A stretch of DNA of 64,000 bases from Muscardinus avellanarius (lineage: Eukaryota > Chordata > Mammalia > Rodentia > Gliridae), in contig OY726566.1 of NCBI GenBank assembly GCA_963383645.1, positions 92,626,029 to 92,690,028 on the forward strand, read 5' to 3'. Shown one piece after another: positions 11,604-24,912 of this stretch. Within the stretch, counting starts at the first letter, position 1, and the number at the start of each line of letters is the position of its first letter. The notes below the pieces were generated by a model that saw only the letters and a list, made by a program, of their open reading frames with translations, did no database searches and had not been told where the DNA came from. The translations under genes and the position numbers were made by a program.

Positions 11604-11837
11604 TTTTTTGGGGGGGGGGCAGGTCTGGGGTGAAACCCAGGGGCACTCAACCTCCAAGTTAGACTCCCTGCCCTATTTTTTTTATTCTTTATGTTGAAAT
11701 AGAGTCTCACTAAGCTATGGAGGACCTCACTAAGTAGCTGAGGCTGTCCGCGAACCCATGATCCTCCAGTCTCAGCCCCCGGAATGCTGGGATTACAAGC
11801 TAATGCTGGAATTACAAGCGTGCGCGACCATGCCTGA
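11604..11837 (-). repeat. Sciurid SINE with 13-bp target-site duplication
   Basis: Complete minus-strand copy flanked by perfect TAAATTTACCTTT repeats (11591-11603 and 11838-11850). An internal 22-nt duplication around GCTGGGATTACAAGC / GCTGGAATTACAAGC lies near its 5' end. Confidence 0.92.
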
Positions 11838-11850
11838 TAAATTTACCTTT

Positions 11851-14800
11851 GTATATGATCAAAGTGTAAGAAAAACAAAAGACTTAAAAGTCTGAAAATA
11901 AAATCTATCTTCTAATCCATCTAACTTTCTACAGCCTTGGGAAAAGCCAGCAAACCCCTATCATAAAGCCTTTTCTTCATGTGAATGAAAATAAATTTAT
12001 GACTCAATTTAAACCCTTTTTGTAAGGAAGGAAACTAGAGTCCTATGTCTATATCCTAGACCACTACTAGACAGAAATATTGAAAGGATCCCATATAGTC
12101 AGACCTCTTCTGGGTTTCAGTGGCTTCATTTATCGCCCATTAAGGTTGAGATGCCAAAAAGGACCTATTTACCATACTAGCTAATCACCGCAGAACAATG
12201 GCTTCTCCTGGGAAGTTTTTAAAAAGCAATTCAGATTTTACACCCATGCTTAATTCATATTTTATTTATGATACCTCAAATATATTAAAATGCCGAGACA
12301 GCATAATACATATTGGTATAATATTTTTCATTAAGCTATAGTGCAATATCCTGAGCTTTATTTTTTATTTAATTCACAATATGATAATCAGATCAGCCTC
12401 TTTTGAAGCCAGACTGTAATACCTATGGCTCTGTTATTTTTCCCTTCATCTAAAGTAACAAATCTCCACTTAATGTTCAGAAAATGCCATTTCAATGTAT
12501 CCATAGTAGTTATAATCTTTAATAAAACAAAAATAATTCTCTGTGAAGCATTGTGGAAGCTCTGTGACTTAGCTGATCACAGCTGACTTTACCATCTTTA
12601 AAATATAAGGCTGTGCACAAGGATTTCAAGACCAAAGAATGGTTTTGTCTTTCACTTAAAAGAATGTAGTTAACCCTTTTCTAAAAGTAAAATAAATCAT
12701 CCACAGTAAAGTCACACTGAACAGAGATCACAGCTTAAAAAAATTTGATTACATTCATAGTGATCCAAAAATCACCTTAATGTCAGTGTTATAAAGAGAA
12801 AATTGGTGGAGTTTCTCCCTAGCATTATTTTCATTTTTGTAATTCAAAAAAGTGATTCATTTTTGTAAGTTACTCCATGTGCTCTGGAAGGCTTATGGAT
12901 CTCAGTCCTATAGAATTCCTGGCAATGAAACAGCAATGGAAAGAGGTGCCTCCACTCCACTGGGGCCAGGAGCGCCCATCCTCACCTGCCCCAGTTCTTC
13001 TGCTGCTTTTCTCTTGTGATTGTTTGCAGCAGAAGTACCCTACCTCCTAGCTCTATCCCCACCCCCATCTCTCCTATGTAAGAGCAAATATGTTATAATT
13101 ACTACCCTGAAATGAAACAGATAATGAGCCAATGCAGAATTTTAATCAATAATGCCCTAAGTGTTTCATTTAAAAAGAAATCAAGGGAGCTAATTTATAA
13201 CAAAATTATGGCATTTCACTAGGTAAAATGCTCAACCATAACTACTCTAGAAAATGTAATAAGACGTGTTAAATCGCCACAACCCAAAAGCTATAGCTAC
13301 TTCTACAGAATAATTGCCATTTCTAGAAAATTCAGTATACCTGAAAACTACAAAAAATATGTTTATGTTCACACACACACCAAGTTCTGGACTGGGTGAA
13401 AAGGCTTTTAACTGCATGAATTTCAAGCAAAAGAGAGGGCACACACAAAAAAAAATGACTCACCCGAAATTAACTTATATAACTAACAGATTACTTTCTG
13501 GAATTAAGAAAGTGAAGGTTTTAGTAAGGAATAATTTCTCTATAAATAAAAAATATTTATGTTTCTCATGATAGTATATAACATAAAATTCTCCAGAATA
13601 AATGGTAGGAAAAAAAATCAAGAATAAAAACTGAAATATATGTGATACTTTAAAAGAAATGCATTTAGAATTCTTTCCAAATACCTTCAACAATTGAATC
13701 CAGTCTTGAAAAATAAATGTTATCAGGTAGAGGACCTTAGGGGAACTGTCTTAATGAAACTAATAATTAGAATACCAACTGATTCTCCATAAATAATAAC
13801 GTCCAACATACATGATGATTTCATAAAATAATTTGCTAAGTAATTTGAAATTTCCTCTCAGTGAATTTTCTTACCAAACCCTCTAACCATTGCCATCCCA
13901 GGCCCCACCTCCATCCAGATGAGTAAGATTTTTAACTGCATGTTTTAACACTTCAAAATAGACAAATCTTACCTTGGTTAAACAGTTTGTGGAAAATTTA
14001 ACAGTAAAAATTAATCTAGTAAGGCATTTTATATTCATCTATCTATAGCATAACATATATAACATAGTCTTTAAAATAGGATAAAATCTTTGAATTTCAA
14101 TCTACTTGTATCTGAAACACAGCTAGAAAATAATGAGTATAACATGCCACACACAAAAGACTCACTTTACAGTGAAAACCACTGTGTGTGCATTTTGAGG
14201 GGGAGAGTTACAACCCATGGGCTGTGACATAAAATATTGAATTTCATCATATGTGATCCAACTTAAGGGGATAGAAAAACAGCTCAACGAAAAGTTTAGC
14301 AAAGTAATTTTAGTAAGAGTCGGGTTTTTCATGAGTCTCTACATGTGTTCTGACTCTGCCCTCTGCAACTTAATTTCTTACCTATAAATGAGCGATGAGT
14401 TTTCTCTTGAAGATGAAATGCAGTGAACAGAAGGGGTATATGAAGGTCAAAGATGAACATCATTACACTCACAGAGTAAAAGTATTCAACTGAAGAAACA
14501 CCAGCATTCCATTCTGGAACTCCTGGCTGACGTTGTTAACATGTCAGTGAGCCAGTCCTAGACTTTGCAAAAGACTGTGTTAAGCTATACATTCCTCAGA
14601 ATGTCAACATGCTAGGAATTACAGCTTTATTAACCTACAGAAAAGATCATGGAACAAAAAGAATCTGTGGTGCATCTTCCATGAGGATCCAGGATCTGGC
14701 TTGATGTCCGGGTCCACTGACACACGTATCTTAGCTTCTGATTTCTAAGGTTCACATATTTACTGTAAATGAATTTGGTTTGACAGTAATGAGAATTAAT

Positions 14801-15440
14801 TTGAATCTCTCTCACTGCCTCTGAACACTGCTCAAGTCCCAGATGATGATGAACGATAAGGAGGCTAAAGGGCAAAGTAAAATTGATGTTGATCAAGTAT
14901 TTCCTAAAAATTCATTTTCAAGGCCTACTTAAATGCCTATGAAATCTTCCTTTTAGGAACATGAAAGCTGGTAGCAAAGACAAAGATCCAGACAATAAAG
15001 TAGAACCACAAATATCTCATATATAAAATAAACACCTGGAGGCAGACTAAGATATCCAAAACAAGGATTCAACTAGTAAAACAGTCCAACTACATAATAA
15101 AATACTATGCTAACACTAAGAAACATGCTTTATCCAGTGTTAGTTCTATGAGAAAATCCTCACAAGTGCAAAGGACAAGACCCTAAACTAAACATACTAT
15201 TGGGTCTTTAATTTTATCTATGTGTCCAGCACAGAGAAAAGCACAAGGCAACTATCACAAGGAAGGTACATATATGCACATAGCCTGCAACACACACCAA
15301 TGGATTATTGTTGTATTGGGGGAAAAATGTATCACTTTCTGTGTACTTAAATGGTATGTTTTCAAAAATACACTTGTGTTTTCATAATCACTTACATTTA
15401 AACATTGTATAAGGTAAAATTCCAGATTTAAAAAAAAAAA
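11851..15440. other. Repeat-poor intronic block
   Basis: About 3.6 kb, the longest stretch of the window in which I recognise no interspersed repeat. It is AT-rich; open frames at 13247-13693 and 14630-14896 look like chance. Conserved regulatory sequence is possible but unproven. Confidence 0.4.
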
Positions 15441-15449
15441 AAATCCTTT

Positions 15450-15592
15450 ATCAGGCATAGACCAGCAGGCCCCTGGAGTCCCAGCTACTTAAGAGGCCAT
15501 GGCAGGAAGGAGGGCTTGAACCTAAGAATTCAAGGCCAGCCTGGACAACATGGCAGGGCCTCAGCTCTTAAAAAGTAAGATAAATAAAAACA
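15450..15592 (+). repeat. Old 7SL-derived monomer without ID tail
   Basis: Alu/B1-like text (CCCAGCTACTTAAGAGGCC, then TTCAAGGCCAGCCTGGACAA) without the ID-like second half seen in the sciurid SINEs. It is probably a FLAM- or B1-type ancestor. A 13-nt A-run precedes it. Confidence 0.7.
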
Positions 15593-17700
15593 CCTTTATG
15601 AATTCAATCAAGAACATCCAATGTACAAATCATTTTAGTTTAGTTAATATAAGTTCAAATCCAGCGTATAACCAAAAGAGGGCTAGCTGGGGTTAGAGTA
15701 CTTAAACGTGAGCACCAAGGTCCAAGAGCACAAAACTGCTTTGCTTTTTTCCCCTTTTTCCCCATGTCTCATTATAATAGGGCCATGTGTTCTTAAGAGG
15801 TCACTCAAAAGAAAAAAATATAATCACACACTTTTATTACAATAATGTTTGGAGAGGTAGAATTCATGGCACCTTATGTTTGCTATCTAGAAGCCTACCA
15901 GGCAAGCGTATAGAGTTCCCCTGTAATTGAAAATGACGAGATTCAAACTGTCTCAAGGGGATATTCAGTGGCCATATTGAATACAGGTAGAAATTGGAAA
16001 GCCAAAAATAGTCTCTCTTCACTCTAGTTTTTCAAGTACCATTTAATTTTTGGTCTTCCATTTAGACTTTTCAATTGATAACACCAATCATCCTAGTATG
16101 ATGAATGATATGTTCCCAAGGACAGCAGATGAAAAATTCTTGGCCACTGACTTAAGCAATCACCTGAGGTTAAGCTAAGTCAGATAAAAGGAATGAGAGA
16201 TAACCAGATGATTGTATTTTTCTATATCATGCAACAAATACCCTGCAACAGAACCATGGCAAATTCTGGGGAGATCCATTTCTGACACGTAGCAGTCACT
16301 GCTACAAAAAGTCATCACATTTTGGGGTGTTCTAGAAACTCACTCTACAGACTGTCCACTTTGACTGTAAAATAGAACTAGAGACCTATCCATTTTTATG
16401 CCACACGGGCATAAGCCACAAATATAATTTCAACTAGAATTTAAACTATCTTTTATTCATCATTACATTCTTTGCTGCCACTAGCAAAATAAAACATTAA
16501 ATGTTTTTTGCTTGCTGATTAGGTTTATACTTGGTAGGAAATACATATCAAAATTTAGCTTTGCTTCCTTAAAATGGAATCTGACAGCTTCTCACTGGGG
16601 TTCCATGGCCTAAAGTGTCTCTAGTGAAAGCTATTATTTAACATACTAAAAACTTTTTTTTTTAGTTGTTAGTCCATGAATACAATGCAATCAACTGGCT
16701 AAGACAAAAGGATTTTAAATACCTGTTTGTGGGAATTATATCTCAATAACAAATATCAAAACCATCACTCCCCACAAAGCTTCCATGACAGGGTACCGAT
16801 GATGAACAACAGGACACAGTAAGAGACACTATGTTTTACCTTGAGCTGAATCTTCACCTTATTTATTTGGACTTAAGAAAAACTAAATTATTCATTCTTT
16901 ATAGTAGCAGAGAAACAGTAAAATACTGTTTAAGTTATTTTAGATACAAATTGAAAATATCAAGTCTTTTCAATTTTTCATCCATGTTCATAAACCTGGA
17001 GTAACTAAAATCCCAACAGGAATTCAGACATGAGAAAATGAAGTCTCTGTGAACAAAATATCCCAACATAACTCAGCTCTACTTTGAGAAGAACTTGAGT
17101 CTCAGTGTGGCCAACATTTCCAACACTTTGAGTTTTGACTATCCCCTTCTCTACTCTCATCTGAAAATCCAAAGAAAATTATGAATATCAAATAACACAG
17201 TGCAAGCTGCCCCAGGCAGCAGTCTCCATATTCATTATCTTTCCCTCTAATAACAGAAACCCAATTTCTGGTTGAGCATAAGGCCGGTCAGAACAGACTA
17301 CGTTTTTCAGTTTCACCTGCAGTCAGGGATTGGCTGGTGACGGCTGGGGCTAAGAGGATGACGCGTGTGAATATGAGGTATGCAGTTCTAAGTGAACTCC
17401 TGCAACAGAGGCTTGACCACAGCTGGAAGTCATGAGGGAAAGACGAATATAGAGCAATAAGACAGAAAAAGGCTGGATCCAATGCTAAGGAATCATCAAA
17501 TTATTCAAAATATTACATAAAAGTAAAAAATCTTTTTTAAGCCACTATAACTAGGGTCTCCATTAGAACAACAGAACTTATATTCTACCCGATAGATCCT
17601 GCTAAAACATAGCAAGAATTCAAATTTCTACTACCCCCACCCCCTTGGTCAGACCTACAAGATTCAAAAATCAGTCTCAAAAACATGGAGAATTAGAAAG
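15593..17700. other. Intronic stretch, no recognised element
   Basis: About 2.1 kb. Nothing recognised; the open frame at 17288-17482 has no recognisable similarity. Confidence 0.4.
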
Positions 17701-17710
17701 AGAAGCAGCT

Positions 17711-17740
17711 AAAACAAACAAACAAACAAACAAACAAAAA
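17711..17740. repeat. (AAAC)n microsatellite
   Basis: Seven AAAC units without an obvious SINE next to them. Confidence 0.9.
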
Positions 17741-18039
17741 TCAGCTATGTTGAGTGAATCTGAGGAGCTGGCAGAGAGCTGAGGACAGAAGTCCCCACTT
17801 GCTGTAGAAAGTCTCTTTTGTAATATCCCTACACAGGCATGCATAATAAGAGTAAACTGGAAAACAAATGAGGTGCTTTATCCATAAAGCAAGTTATTCA
17901 ATCTCTGCAGAAGAGCCATTTTAGTGTCTATAAAATGAGATATGAGTTGGATCACCTCTAATGTCCCTTCCAGTGAACATAATTCTGGGCCTGTGATGCT
18001 CTAGCCATGCCATCAGAGCAGAGCATCCAAGAAGCCGAT

Positions 18040-18185
18040 TCCCGGGTCTCTTGTTCTGCTGTGTGTTCTATGTGTCTCTTTGGTCAACCCCATTGCCTTC
18101 CCTGCGCCTCTATTTCCTCATCTGTAAAGCAGGCAGAGTAAAAGTGATTAGAGAATAGAACTGTTGTAAGAATTTTATCACCTTC
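18040..18185 (+). repeat. MIR-like element
   Basis: CTATTTCCTCATCTGTAAAG is the characteristic conserved stretch of MIR in sense orientation, with a degraded flank on either side. Confidence 0.55.
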
Positions 18186-18567
18186 TGATATATACCAATA
18201 CCTCGTCATATTATATTTTAGCTCCCATAAACCTCCTTTACCCAAAACCCTCTACAAGTAGTCCTCAGACTTCAAATACCAGGGAATGTGTGGATTATAC
18301 ATCAATATGACTGCATTGCCTTTTGTACTCCGTCAATTCCTCAGGCCACACCAGTCATCTACTTCCTGCTTAGTGATGGTCTCAAAGAGTCATACAGACT
18401 AGCAACTCACTAACTTTCTGGCCAGCGAAAGTTCTATGTGCAGAAAGTCTTAGCTGTGGAAAAGTCTGGTGAGAACCTGACTGGCTGAAGCAGTGCACTT
18501 CATTATTTTCCTTCTCTCTTCTCATGCAGCAAGAGTGCAACACAAGCCCTTGTAACTCCTCCTCCTG

Positions 18568-19312
18568 TTTTAATTTTTTTTATTGGTGCACTGTAATTGG
18601 ACATGGTGCTGAGATTCACAGCGATACAGACGTACACACACATTAACATTACACAGCCTGTTCCTTCCCCACCCATCCTCTTCCACTACACTACAATCTC
18701 GCCCCTAATTTTCATGAAGTCCCTTTACTCCCTTCTTTCTTTCTAGCTTCCACATAAGAAAACATAACAGCACTCGTCTTTCTGAGTCAGTCTTACTTTC
18801 CTTAACATAATGTTCTCCAGTTCCACCCATTTTCCTGCAAATGACCTGATTTTGTTCTTCTTTATAGCTGAGTAAAACTCCACTGTGTGCATATATGTTT
18901 TCTTCATCCACTGATCTTGGGACAGACACCTAGGGTTGGTTCTATAATTTGACTGTCGTGCTGATGAAAACATAGATATGCACAGTTGCTACAGTATTCT
19001 GACTTTGATTCTTCTGGAAAGATACCAAAAAGTGGTATAGCTGCATCATATGGTGGTTCCATTTTCAGTCTTTTGAGGAACCTACATACTGATCTCAATA
19101 GTGGTTATACTAATTTACAATCCTACCTACGGTATAAATACTCCTTTTTCCCTCACATCCTCACCGACATTTATTATTTTCCATATTCCTAATGACTGCC
19201 ATTCTAACTGGGATGAGATGAAATCTCAGTGCAGTTTGGATTTGCATTTCCCTGACTGCTAAAAATATTGAACATTTTTTTCATATATTCATCACATTTT
19301 CTTTTACTGCAA
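18568..19312 (-). repeat. L1 3' end with ORF2 C terminus, 5'-truncated
   Basis: Minus-strand L1: the region at 18904-19098 translates to a recognisable ORF2 C-terminal segment (RFLKRLKMEPPYDAAIPLFG), followed by KNKIRSFAGKW-type sequence near 18830 and the 3' end at 18568-18700. Several frameshifts; not active. ORF2 upstream of about 19312 is missing, the usual 5' truncation. Confidence 0.85.
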
Positions 19313-19950
19313 ATTCACTAAAAGAATTGACAAGTAACAAGTACATTCTTTTCATTCTCCACCCTCCAGTTATACACACAAAATCTGAATGTGATTTGAA
19401 ACCATACTAGTTGGGCTGTACCCAACTAAGAACTCACTGCCAATAGTATATGTTCTGCTCCAAAACTATGGAACTTCCTAAATCCCAAAACAAACAGCTG
19501 CAATGATTCAACAGACTCATTGATATGCTAACAATCCCTGGGGGGACCTCAACTATCAGATAAAAATAAACATTAGCTTAGGTCTAAAGCAGCCTGCTTA
19601 GGTATAAGTTAGGTAAAATATGAATATATTAAAAGGGCTGCTAATTTTTTTTAGCGTTAAAGTTCTGTACAAAAATAATTATTTTATGCATGCAATGACA
19701 GATTTGCCGTATTCTTAAGAAATGCAAATTATATCCAGGGGCCCTTTTTATTCCAATAAAGCATGTCCAATTTTATAAAAGATGTAAATGGAGAACTATA
19801 ATCCACTTAAACATATTCACTTAACAGCAAGCTTGGTTGAAACAAATCTATTTTTTTAATGAGCAGTACTTGTACTTTTACAATCTTAAAAATGCTTCTC
19901 TTAATAGCACTGTCATACTATTGCTTCATTTCCCTGAGATTTTCTCAAGC
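19313..19950. other. Intronic stretch, no recognised element
   Basis: About 640 nt; nothing recognised. Confidence 0.4.
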
Positions 19951-19956
19951 TATCTA

Positions 19957-20341
19957 TATTAGTCCATTTTTCATTACTATAATGAAATACCTCAGGCTGG
20001 CAACTTTATAAAGAAAAGAGGCTTATTTAGCTCAGTTTTGGAAGCTAAAAGTCCAAGACAGAGTGGCCCCATTAGTTCATACTCTGGGTGAGTACCTACT
20101 GGGTAGATGGCATTAAAATAGCAGGCACACAAATGGGAGAAGAGATCCCATGGCAAAATAGAAGGCGGGAGAATGACTGGGGCATCCCATAGAAGCTACC
20201 TTCATCCCTTCCAAGTTCAGCTCCTTCTGCGACCTAAGGGCCTTCTACCAAGACTCACCTATTAAAAGTCCCACCATCAGCTTCACTCCAAGGACCAAAA
20301 TCCCAACCTTCTGGGGACACGCTCAAACCATATCCAAACCC
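19957..20341. repeat. Dispersed repeat, family unassigned, copy 1
   Basis: Starts TATTAGTCCATTTTTCATTA and ends with GGACACGCTCAAACCATATCC. The same layout recurs at 22531-22908: AAATACC..GAGGCTGG, AAAGAGGYTTAYTTAGCTC, CCTAATACTCCC-type spacer, and a TCAAACY-GTA-CC end. I recognise the pattern as an old mammalian dispersed repeat but do not know its family name. Confidence 0.6.
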
Positions 20342-21484
20342 AAGTGCTATCTTAGGTTCCTCTGTAAGTATCCACAAATACTGATGCCTTAAATCTCCTT
20401 GCTGCACAGGAAACACTTCCAAAGGCTTACTGTCAAAAGAACATCCTCTAAGGGTATCACATACTACTTGCTACCTCCAAACAACAAAGAGGTTGGATTT
20501 TTTTCCAACCTCTTTTACTCAAATCATCCTTCCCCCAGAAAGACTTAAGGAGCTGGCATCCCTGTTAGGTGATACTCATCATTACAATCAACTCTGCAAT
20601 AACACAGGAAACCAAGCAAGGCCAACATTGCTGAAGTCATTCAAAGCTGGTTCTGGTTTCTGCCAATGTGTATACATTTCCATAGTCACCTTCTGATGTA
20701 GAAACTGAGATGATGTTTCTACCCAAAACTCTTCTCCTTGCTACACATTCCAACAGATAACTGCATTTCTCGACACTTTCAGAAGTGCAAATTTTCTCAC
20801 AATATTACAATCTTAAGAAACCCTTTGGTACTTTTTAAGACATCTGCAATTTTTGTTATATGATAAGTGATTTTAAGCTTAAAATATTTCACTTGAATTA
20901 CAAAGGTTATTAATATCATGAAAAGGTTTACTGTAATAACTCTGGCATAGCATTTAAAATATATGATGGTAAAATGTGAATTTCTCTGGTCTTTAATTGG
21001 AAAAATTTTCAAAATCAAATTTTTCAATGTCATGGTTGCTTTGGAGAACAAGACTACAGTCATTTCTTGGTATCCATAAGGGACTGATTCCAGGACCCCA
21101 TCAAAGACAAAATCTGTGCATGCTCAAGGTCTGTATACAAAGTGGAATAAATAGTATTTGCATATAACATTCACACATCCTCCCATATTTTCATTCATCT
21201 CTAGGTTACTTACGATACACAATACACTGTAAATATTATGTAAATAGTGCCATATTGTATTGTTCAGAAAATAATACCAAGAAAGACAAGCCTGTATATA
21301 TTCAGTACAGGGGATTTTTTTCCAAATATTTTCAATAAAGAAGACCAACTATATCTGAAAATATAGGTGAAACTGACTCACCTATCACAGCATCAAAAAC
21401 AAATAAAATCCACATTCATGACCCAATGCTCAGATTTCTTACAATTTGCACTTAAGGAAATATACTGGTTTAATTTTTAAAACC
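20342..21484. other. Intronic stretch, no recognised element
   Basis: About 1.1 kb, AT-rich; open frames at 20493-20696, 20797-21063 and 21124-21348 look like chance. The stretch near 21060-21120 (TTGGTATCCATAAGGGACTG) resembles part of an old dispersed element, but weakly. Confidence 0.4.
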
Positions 21485-21496
21485 TTTGTGTTTTAT

Positions 21497-21709
21497 ATCT
21501 TTGTAGTTTTCTTTTCTTTTTTGTGGTACTGGGAATGGAACCCAGGGGCATAATACCTCCAAGCTACACTCCCAGCCCTATTTTTTATTCTTTATTTTGA
21601 AACAGGGTCTCACTGAGTTGCAAAGAGCTGAGGCTGTCCGTGAACCACGATCCTCCTGTCTCAGCCTCCCAAATGCTGGGATTACAAGTGTGTGCCACCA
21701 CACCCAGCT
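21497..21709 (-). repeat. Sciurid SINE with 12-bp target-site duplication
   Basis: Complete copy flanked by TTTGTGTTTTAT on both sides (21485-21496 and 21710-21721). GAATAAAAAATAGGG linker type. Confidence 0.92.
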
Positions 21710-21721
21710 TTTGTGTTTTAT

Positions 21722-22530
21722 TTCTAAGTAACAAAAAATATATATTTCAGGCTAGTATTTGCAAATGCAAATATATTTGGGGGGATAGTTTTTATTCCCA
21801 ATATAGGAATAGCAAAACTGATTATAATAATCACTATACCATTCTCTTTTTAACACTAAGCATTAATATGTCAGCTGCACCCCTGATGTGGTATAGGGAA
21901 TTTTTAGCAAATGAATACATCTTACCAGTGAAGTGAGAAGCATCCTGAAGCTAATTTTCAGGGCCATCATTACTTTTTTGATGCTCATTAACCTGCTTTT
22001 CATCATCAGTGTCCCCTATGCTTCCAGACTTCCACCAATAATCCATTGTGGGCATAAATTAAACACTACAGGACTACAAATAAAAATTTTAAACTATGTA
22101 AATGGCTAATCACCAGGCCAGGTAGCAGCATGTGTGAAAAGCCAATTGTGTGATAAAGCAACCAAGGGGCTGAAGAACATTTACCTGATCGCCACAAACA
22201 ATCAGAAAACTCATTAGACACTCACTAAAAATATTTATGTGATGGTTTTATTGATTGATTTTTAATAGAAATTAAAATATCCTCCATTAAAGTCTTTAAT
22301 AGCATGTGCTCTCCAAAACAATGTCATTTAAGTCCCCCGTTGAGAGTGGTACAAAATACCAACCTAAAGAGACCAGAATTCTTTCAAACATTCCCTGTAA
22401 TAAGACAAATGCTTATATTTTTAGGCTTTACAAGTTTCCTAATGGAAAGCAGCCAAAAACACATTAATGGATGGAGAGGACAGTGACTCAAAGAAAAAAC
22501 ACCGAAAGAAAAAAAGTGTTACAGCCATAC
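21722..22530. other. Intronic stretch, no recognised element
   Basis: About 800 nt; nothing recognised. Confidence 0.4.
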
Positions 22531-22908
22531 ATTTTCTATTACTTTAACAAAATACCCGAGGCTGGACACTTTGCTGAAAAGAGGTTTACTTAGCTCCTAG
22601 CTCTGGAGGCTCGGGGGCATGGCACCAGCATCATTCTGGTGGGAGTGCATGTGAGAAAGCAAGCCCGCATGGCTGCTCAGGAAGCTAAGGAGCTCAGGCC
22701 GGCACCTGGCTTGCCCTCTCCTCACACCAGCATGGAATGTGAAGTACATGGATTCCTCCCAAGAGTGGCACCCTCAGTGACCTAATACTCCCACTACACC
22801 CTGTCTCTTAAAGGCTCCACACTATCTCCCAACATCAGCACACTGGAGACCAACCTTCCAACACATGAACCACTAGGGGACAAACTCAAACTGTACCCAA
22901 ACCATAGC
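22531..22908. repeat. Dispersed repeat, family unassigned, copy 2
   Basis: Same layout and orientation as 19957-20341: TTTCTATTACTTTAACAAAA, GAGGCTGGACACTTTGCTG, TAGCTCCTAGCTCTGGAGGC, CTCTTAAAGGCTCCAC and ACAAACTCAAACTGTACCC. Better preserved than copy 1 in the middle. Confidence 0.6.
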
Positions 22909-24245
22909 AAGTACTAACCAAGTACTGCCAAGTACTGGCAGATGGTTCTGCAGGGCGAACTTGGAAAAGAGAATCCAGGAATCTGAATGGCAGTGCACAG
23001 GTCTGCAACGTCCTCCTGCAAGGACAAGATGCTGGGGGCTTGGTCACAGGCCTCCCAACAACCCCACCTTTGGGCACAGGAGCCCTGTTGAGTGGTAACT
23101 GTGCTTGGTGGGTTTTCCCATCAACCTACAGTTTCTCCTGTATCGACACCATCCAAGTTACTTAGGATACCTGGATCTAAACCTGAGTCAGTCAGACAGG
23201 CTTAAGAGTTGAAAAGAAAGAGTTTGCCTATTATTCCCCACCTAAAGAAGGAAATAGAATGCTTTTAAGTGGTTACCTCCTACTTAACTAACGAAAGAAC
23301 AAGGAGAATTAGATTTTAGGTAAGAACGAAGCAACCACAGTACACTTAAGCTGTCTAGCTGACAACTGATAGAGAGGCTCAGACTGGCCAGGCGAGAAGC
23401 AAAGAGGCCAACGTGCTCAGGCTCAGATGCTTGCAGAGGGCTGGGCCATCGCAGGGCTGCTCTGACCTGTTTCAGGCCCTGCGCGGACCTACCTACCAGT
23501 GATCACAGAGGAAGACCTAAAACTCACCATGACAGTCAGTCACCCTCCTTATGATAAACCACCCAAAAGGAACTGGAATACAGAAGATAAACCCTTTTTA
23601 ATGGAAGAAAATACAAAACCCCAATAAAACCATTTTACCTTCAGGGAGAGAAAGGCAGAGAATGGACCGGAATCCTAAGGTATAACCTACAATTTTAATT
23701 ACAGGGAATTTTGATTTTTATCCTCAAGAATTACACAACATACACATACGTCAATACCTCTTTCCTCTGATGAGGCCTGATATTGTTAGCATATGTTTTT
23801 CAGTGGTGTTATTTGTCTTCATATGTGCCAAATCCAGCAGGTGGTATAAATGTATATAAACATGAGAGATGGGATGGTCTAACACTGAAGTTTTTAACCT
23901 GGGAATCAAGACATTAAGTTGGATAGAAAAAATAAATGCATCTGTTATTTTCACTAACTTCTAAATGAAACTGAGCATTTCCTTTCATTATGAATGACAA
24001 GCCAAAAGCAAGTAAGCATAGTACCTGTGATTGTTACCAACAGACTCAGACAATCTTATACCCCTTACAATGGTTTCAGATATCTCCAAACATTCATGTT
24101 CATTACTAATTTGAAGTAACAGTAAAAAAAAACAACAACACCAGATCTTTTGTGTAATATGCTAATAAGTAAACATATACTACAAGTTTAGGGATTTTCT
24201 AATAGTTTGAAAATGTCACTTTAATTGGTTTACTTTGTAATGTTA
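22909..24245. other. Intronic stretch, no recognised element
   Basis: About 1.3 kb; moderately GC-rich at 22909-23500. Open frame 22886-23077 overlaps the dispersed repeat and is not gene-like. Confidence 0.4.
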
Positions 24246-24262
24246 TGTAGTTAATGTATTTA

Positions 24263-24490
24263 TTTATTTATTTATTTTTGGGGGGTGGTACTAGGGGTGA
24301 AACCCAGAGGCTTTTAAACTCCGGGCTATACTCCCAGACCTTTTTTTTTTTATATTTTATTTGGAAACAGGGTCTCACTAAGTTGCTGAAAGCCTCACTA
24401 AGTAGCTGAGGCTGGCTTCAAACCCATGCGATCCTCCTGTCTCAGCCTCCCAAGCACAGGGATTACAAGCGTGCGCCACCACGCCCAGTT
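24263..24490 (-). repeat. Sciurid SINE with 17-bp target-site duplication
   Basis: Complete minus-strand copy of the TTTCCAAATAAA linker type, ending in a (TATTT)n tail. Flanked by a perfect 17-bp repeat starting TGTAGTTAATG (24246-24262 and 24491-24507), the best such flank in the window. Confidence 0.94.
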
Positions 24491-24522
24491 TGTAGTTAAT
24501 GTATTTAAAAACACAACTCTGA

Positions 24523-24647
24523 AAGCCCAAGCACAGTGGTAAACACCTGTAATCCCTGCTGTCCTAGATGCTGAAGAAGGAGGATCTCAAATTTGAAGCC
24601 AGCCTGGACAACTCAGCAAAACACTGTCTCAAAATTTTAAAAATTAT
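24523..24647 (+). repeat. 7SL-derived SINE half, no ID tail
   Basis: B1-like monomer (CAAGCACAGTGGTAAACACC, GAAGCCAGCCTGGACAAC) ending at AAAATTTTAAAAATTATT, immediately before the next SINE. Confidence 0.75.
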
Positions 24648-24649
24648 TG

Positions 24650-24845
24650 CCTAGCATGGTGGTGCACGCTTGTAATCCCCGCGCTTAGGAGGCTGAGACA
24701 GAGGATCACGCAGGTTCAAAGGCAGCCTCAGCTGGCTTAAGAGACCCTGTTTCCAAATAAAATATAAAATAGGTCTGGGAGTATAGCCCAGAGGAAGAAG
24801 GCCCCTGGATTACATCCCCAGTACCACAAAAAAAAAAAAAAAATT
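24650..24845 (+). repeat. Sciurid SINE, short-linker subtype
   Basis: Carries the deletion GGCTTAAGAGACCCTG in the 7SL part that marks the youngest-looking subtype in this window, combined with the ID-like tail of the parent type (GCCCCTGGATTACATCCCC). Ends in a 15-nt A tail. Confidence 0.88.
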
Positions 24846-24857
24846 AAAAACTGTTAA

Positions 24858-24912
24858 AGGGCTGGGGATGCAATTCATGGTACAGTGACCTGGGTTGAAT
24901 CCCCCAGTAATG
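24858..24912 (+). repeat. ID-like element fragment
   Basis: GGGCTGGGGATGCAATTCAT then TGGGTTGAATCCCCCAGTA: a tRNA-derived ID segment without a 7SL half. Confidence 0.7.

Noticed and set aside
18743..19098. Overlapping minus-strand frames resembling a gene
   Set aside because: Fragments of L1 ORF2 C terminus in different frames.
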